A DNA stretch of 64,000 bases from CAVQUE01 sp046290435 (GTDB lineage Bacteria; Actinomycetota; Acidimicrobiia; Acidimicrobiales; UBA8592), in the NCBI GenBank assembly GCA_046290435.1, contig JBKAGO010000070.1, positions 267,357-331,356 on the forward strand, in the 5' to 3' direction. The notes below the pieces were generated by a model. It had not been told where the DNA came from. It saw only the letters and a program-made list of their open reading frames with translations, and searched no databases. The position numbers and the translations under genes were made by a program. Position 1 is the stretch's first letter. Each line of letters starts with the position of its first letter. This document shows, piece after piece, positions 63,958-64,000 of the stretch.

Positions 63958-64000
63958 GGGGTCAAGTCGTACTTTCAACCAACTCGGCACGCAACGGCCT
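63958..64000. repeat. Palindromic element family C, copy 9 (GTACT variant), cut by the window end
   Basis: The left arm GGGGTCAAGTCGTACTTTC and start of the loop are present, 20 bp after the HAD stop. The right arm must lie beyond the window. The flank CACTGGGG matches the other copies. Confidence 0.85.

Overview
The window is about 70% GC and nearly every gene is tightly packed. It looks like the chromosome of a high-GC actinobacterium. The clearest evidence is mshC (mycothiol biosynthesis), an EthA-type Baeyer-Villiger monooxygenase, LLM-family flavin (probably F420) oxidoreductases, PPOX/F420-fold proteins, a UvrD2-like HRDC helicase and many acyl-CoA dehydrogenases and SDRs. A single-chain pyruvate:ferredoxin oxidoreductase in this setting fits the class Acidimicrobiia, but that placement is an inference from gene content. 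No rRNA, tRNA, CRISPR array, phage or transposase gene was found.

Layout. 0-5 kb: nifJ, a PPOX-fold gene only 20 bp away in divergent orientation, and an FkbM methyltransferase. 5-9 kb: an envelope-stress module, with a PspC/toastrack membrane protein and a tiny membrane protein divergent from a PspC-domain histidine kinase and its NarL-type response regulator. 9-18 kb: lipid and redox enzymes (acyl-CoA dehydrogenase, MaoC hydratase, serine hydrolase, aldo/keto reductase, MDR reductase, enoyl-CoA hydratase, two PlsC-type acyltransferases). 18-21 kb: two paralogous TetR-type regulators with overlapping start/stop codons, each apparently carrying two TetR units. 21-24 kb: a UvrD2-like helicase. 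24-31 kb: tandem SDRs, a nuclease-fold protein, a PPOX protein, a VOC protein, an AsnC/Lrp regulator and a nitronate monooxygenase-like enzyme. 31-41 kb: mshC, a VWA lipoprotein, an LLM oxidoreductase, an S9 peptidase, a secreted YWTD propeller protein, SnoaL-like, PPOX and RDD proteins. 41-60 kb: a catabolic region with acyl-CoA dehydrogenases, CocE-type hydrolase, prfC, ethA, LLM oxidoreductase, SDRs, a 4-coumarate-CoA-ligase-like enzyme and a Rieske oxygenase with a small coupled partner gene. 60-64 kb: galK, aldo/keto reductase, nucleoside deaminase and HAD phosphatase.

The strongest unexplained signal is in the intergenic DNA. Three unrelated families of long inverted repeats occupy separate territories: family A (44 bp, GGCGCCGAAAA arms) at 27.4-28.2 kb, family B (57 bp, GATCTCGT arms) at 33.9-39.0 kb, and family C (about 87 bp, GGGGTC...GACCCC arms) from 41.8 kb to the window end. 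In families B and C the stem sequence changes between copies while both arms stay complementary, so the pairing appears to be what is conserved. Most B and C copies start a few bases past a stop codon.

A second window-wide signal is a -10 hexamer close to TACGGT lying 6-8 bases from the start codon of twelve genes. Those genes are probably transcribed without a leader. The same hexamer also occurs further upstream of several genes that do have a ribosome binding site.
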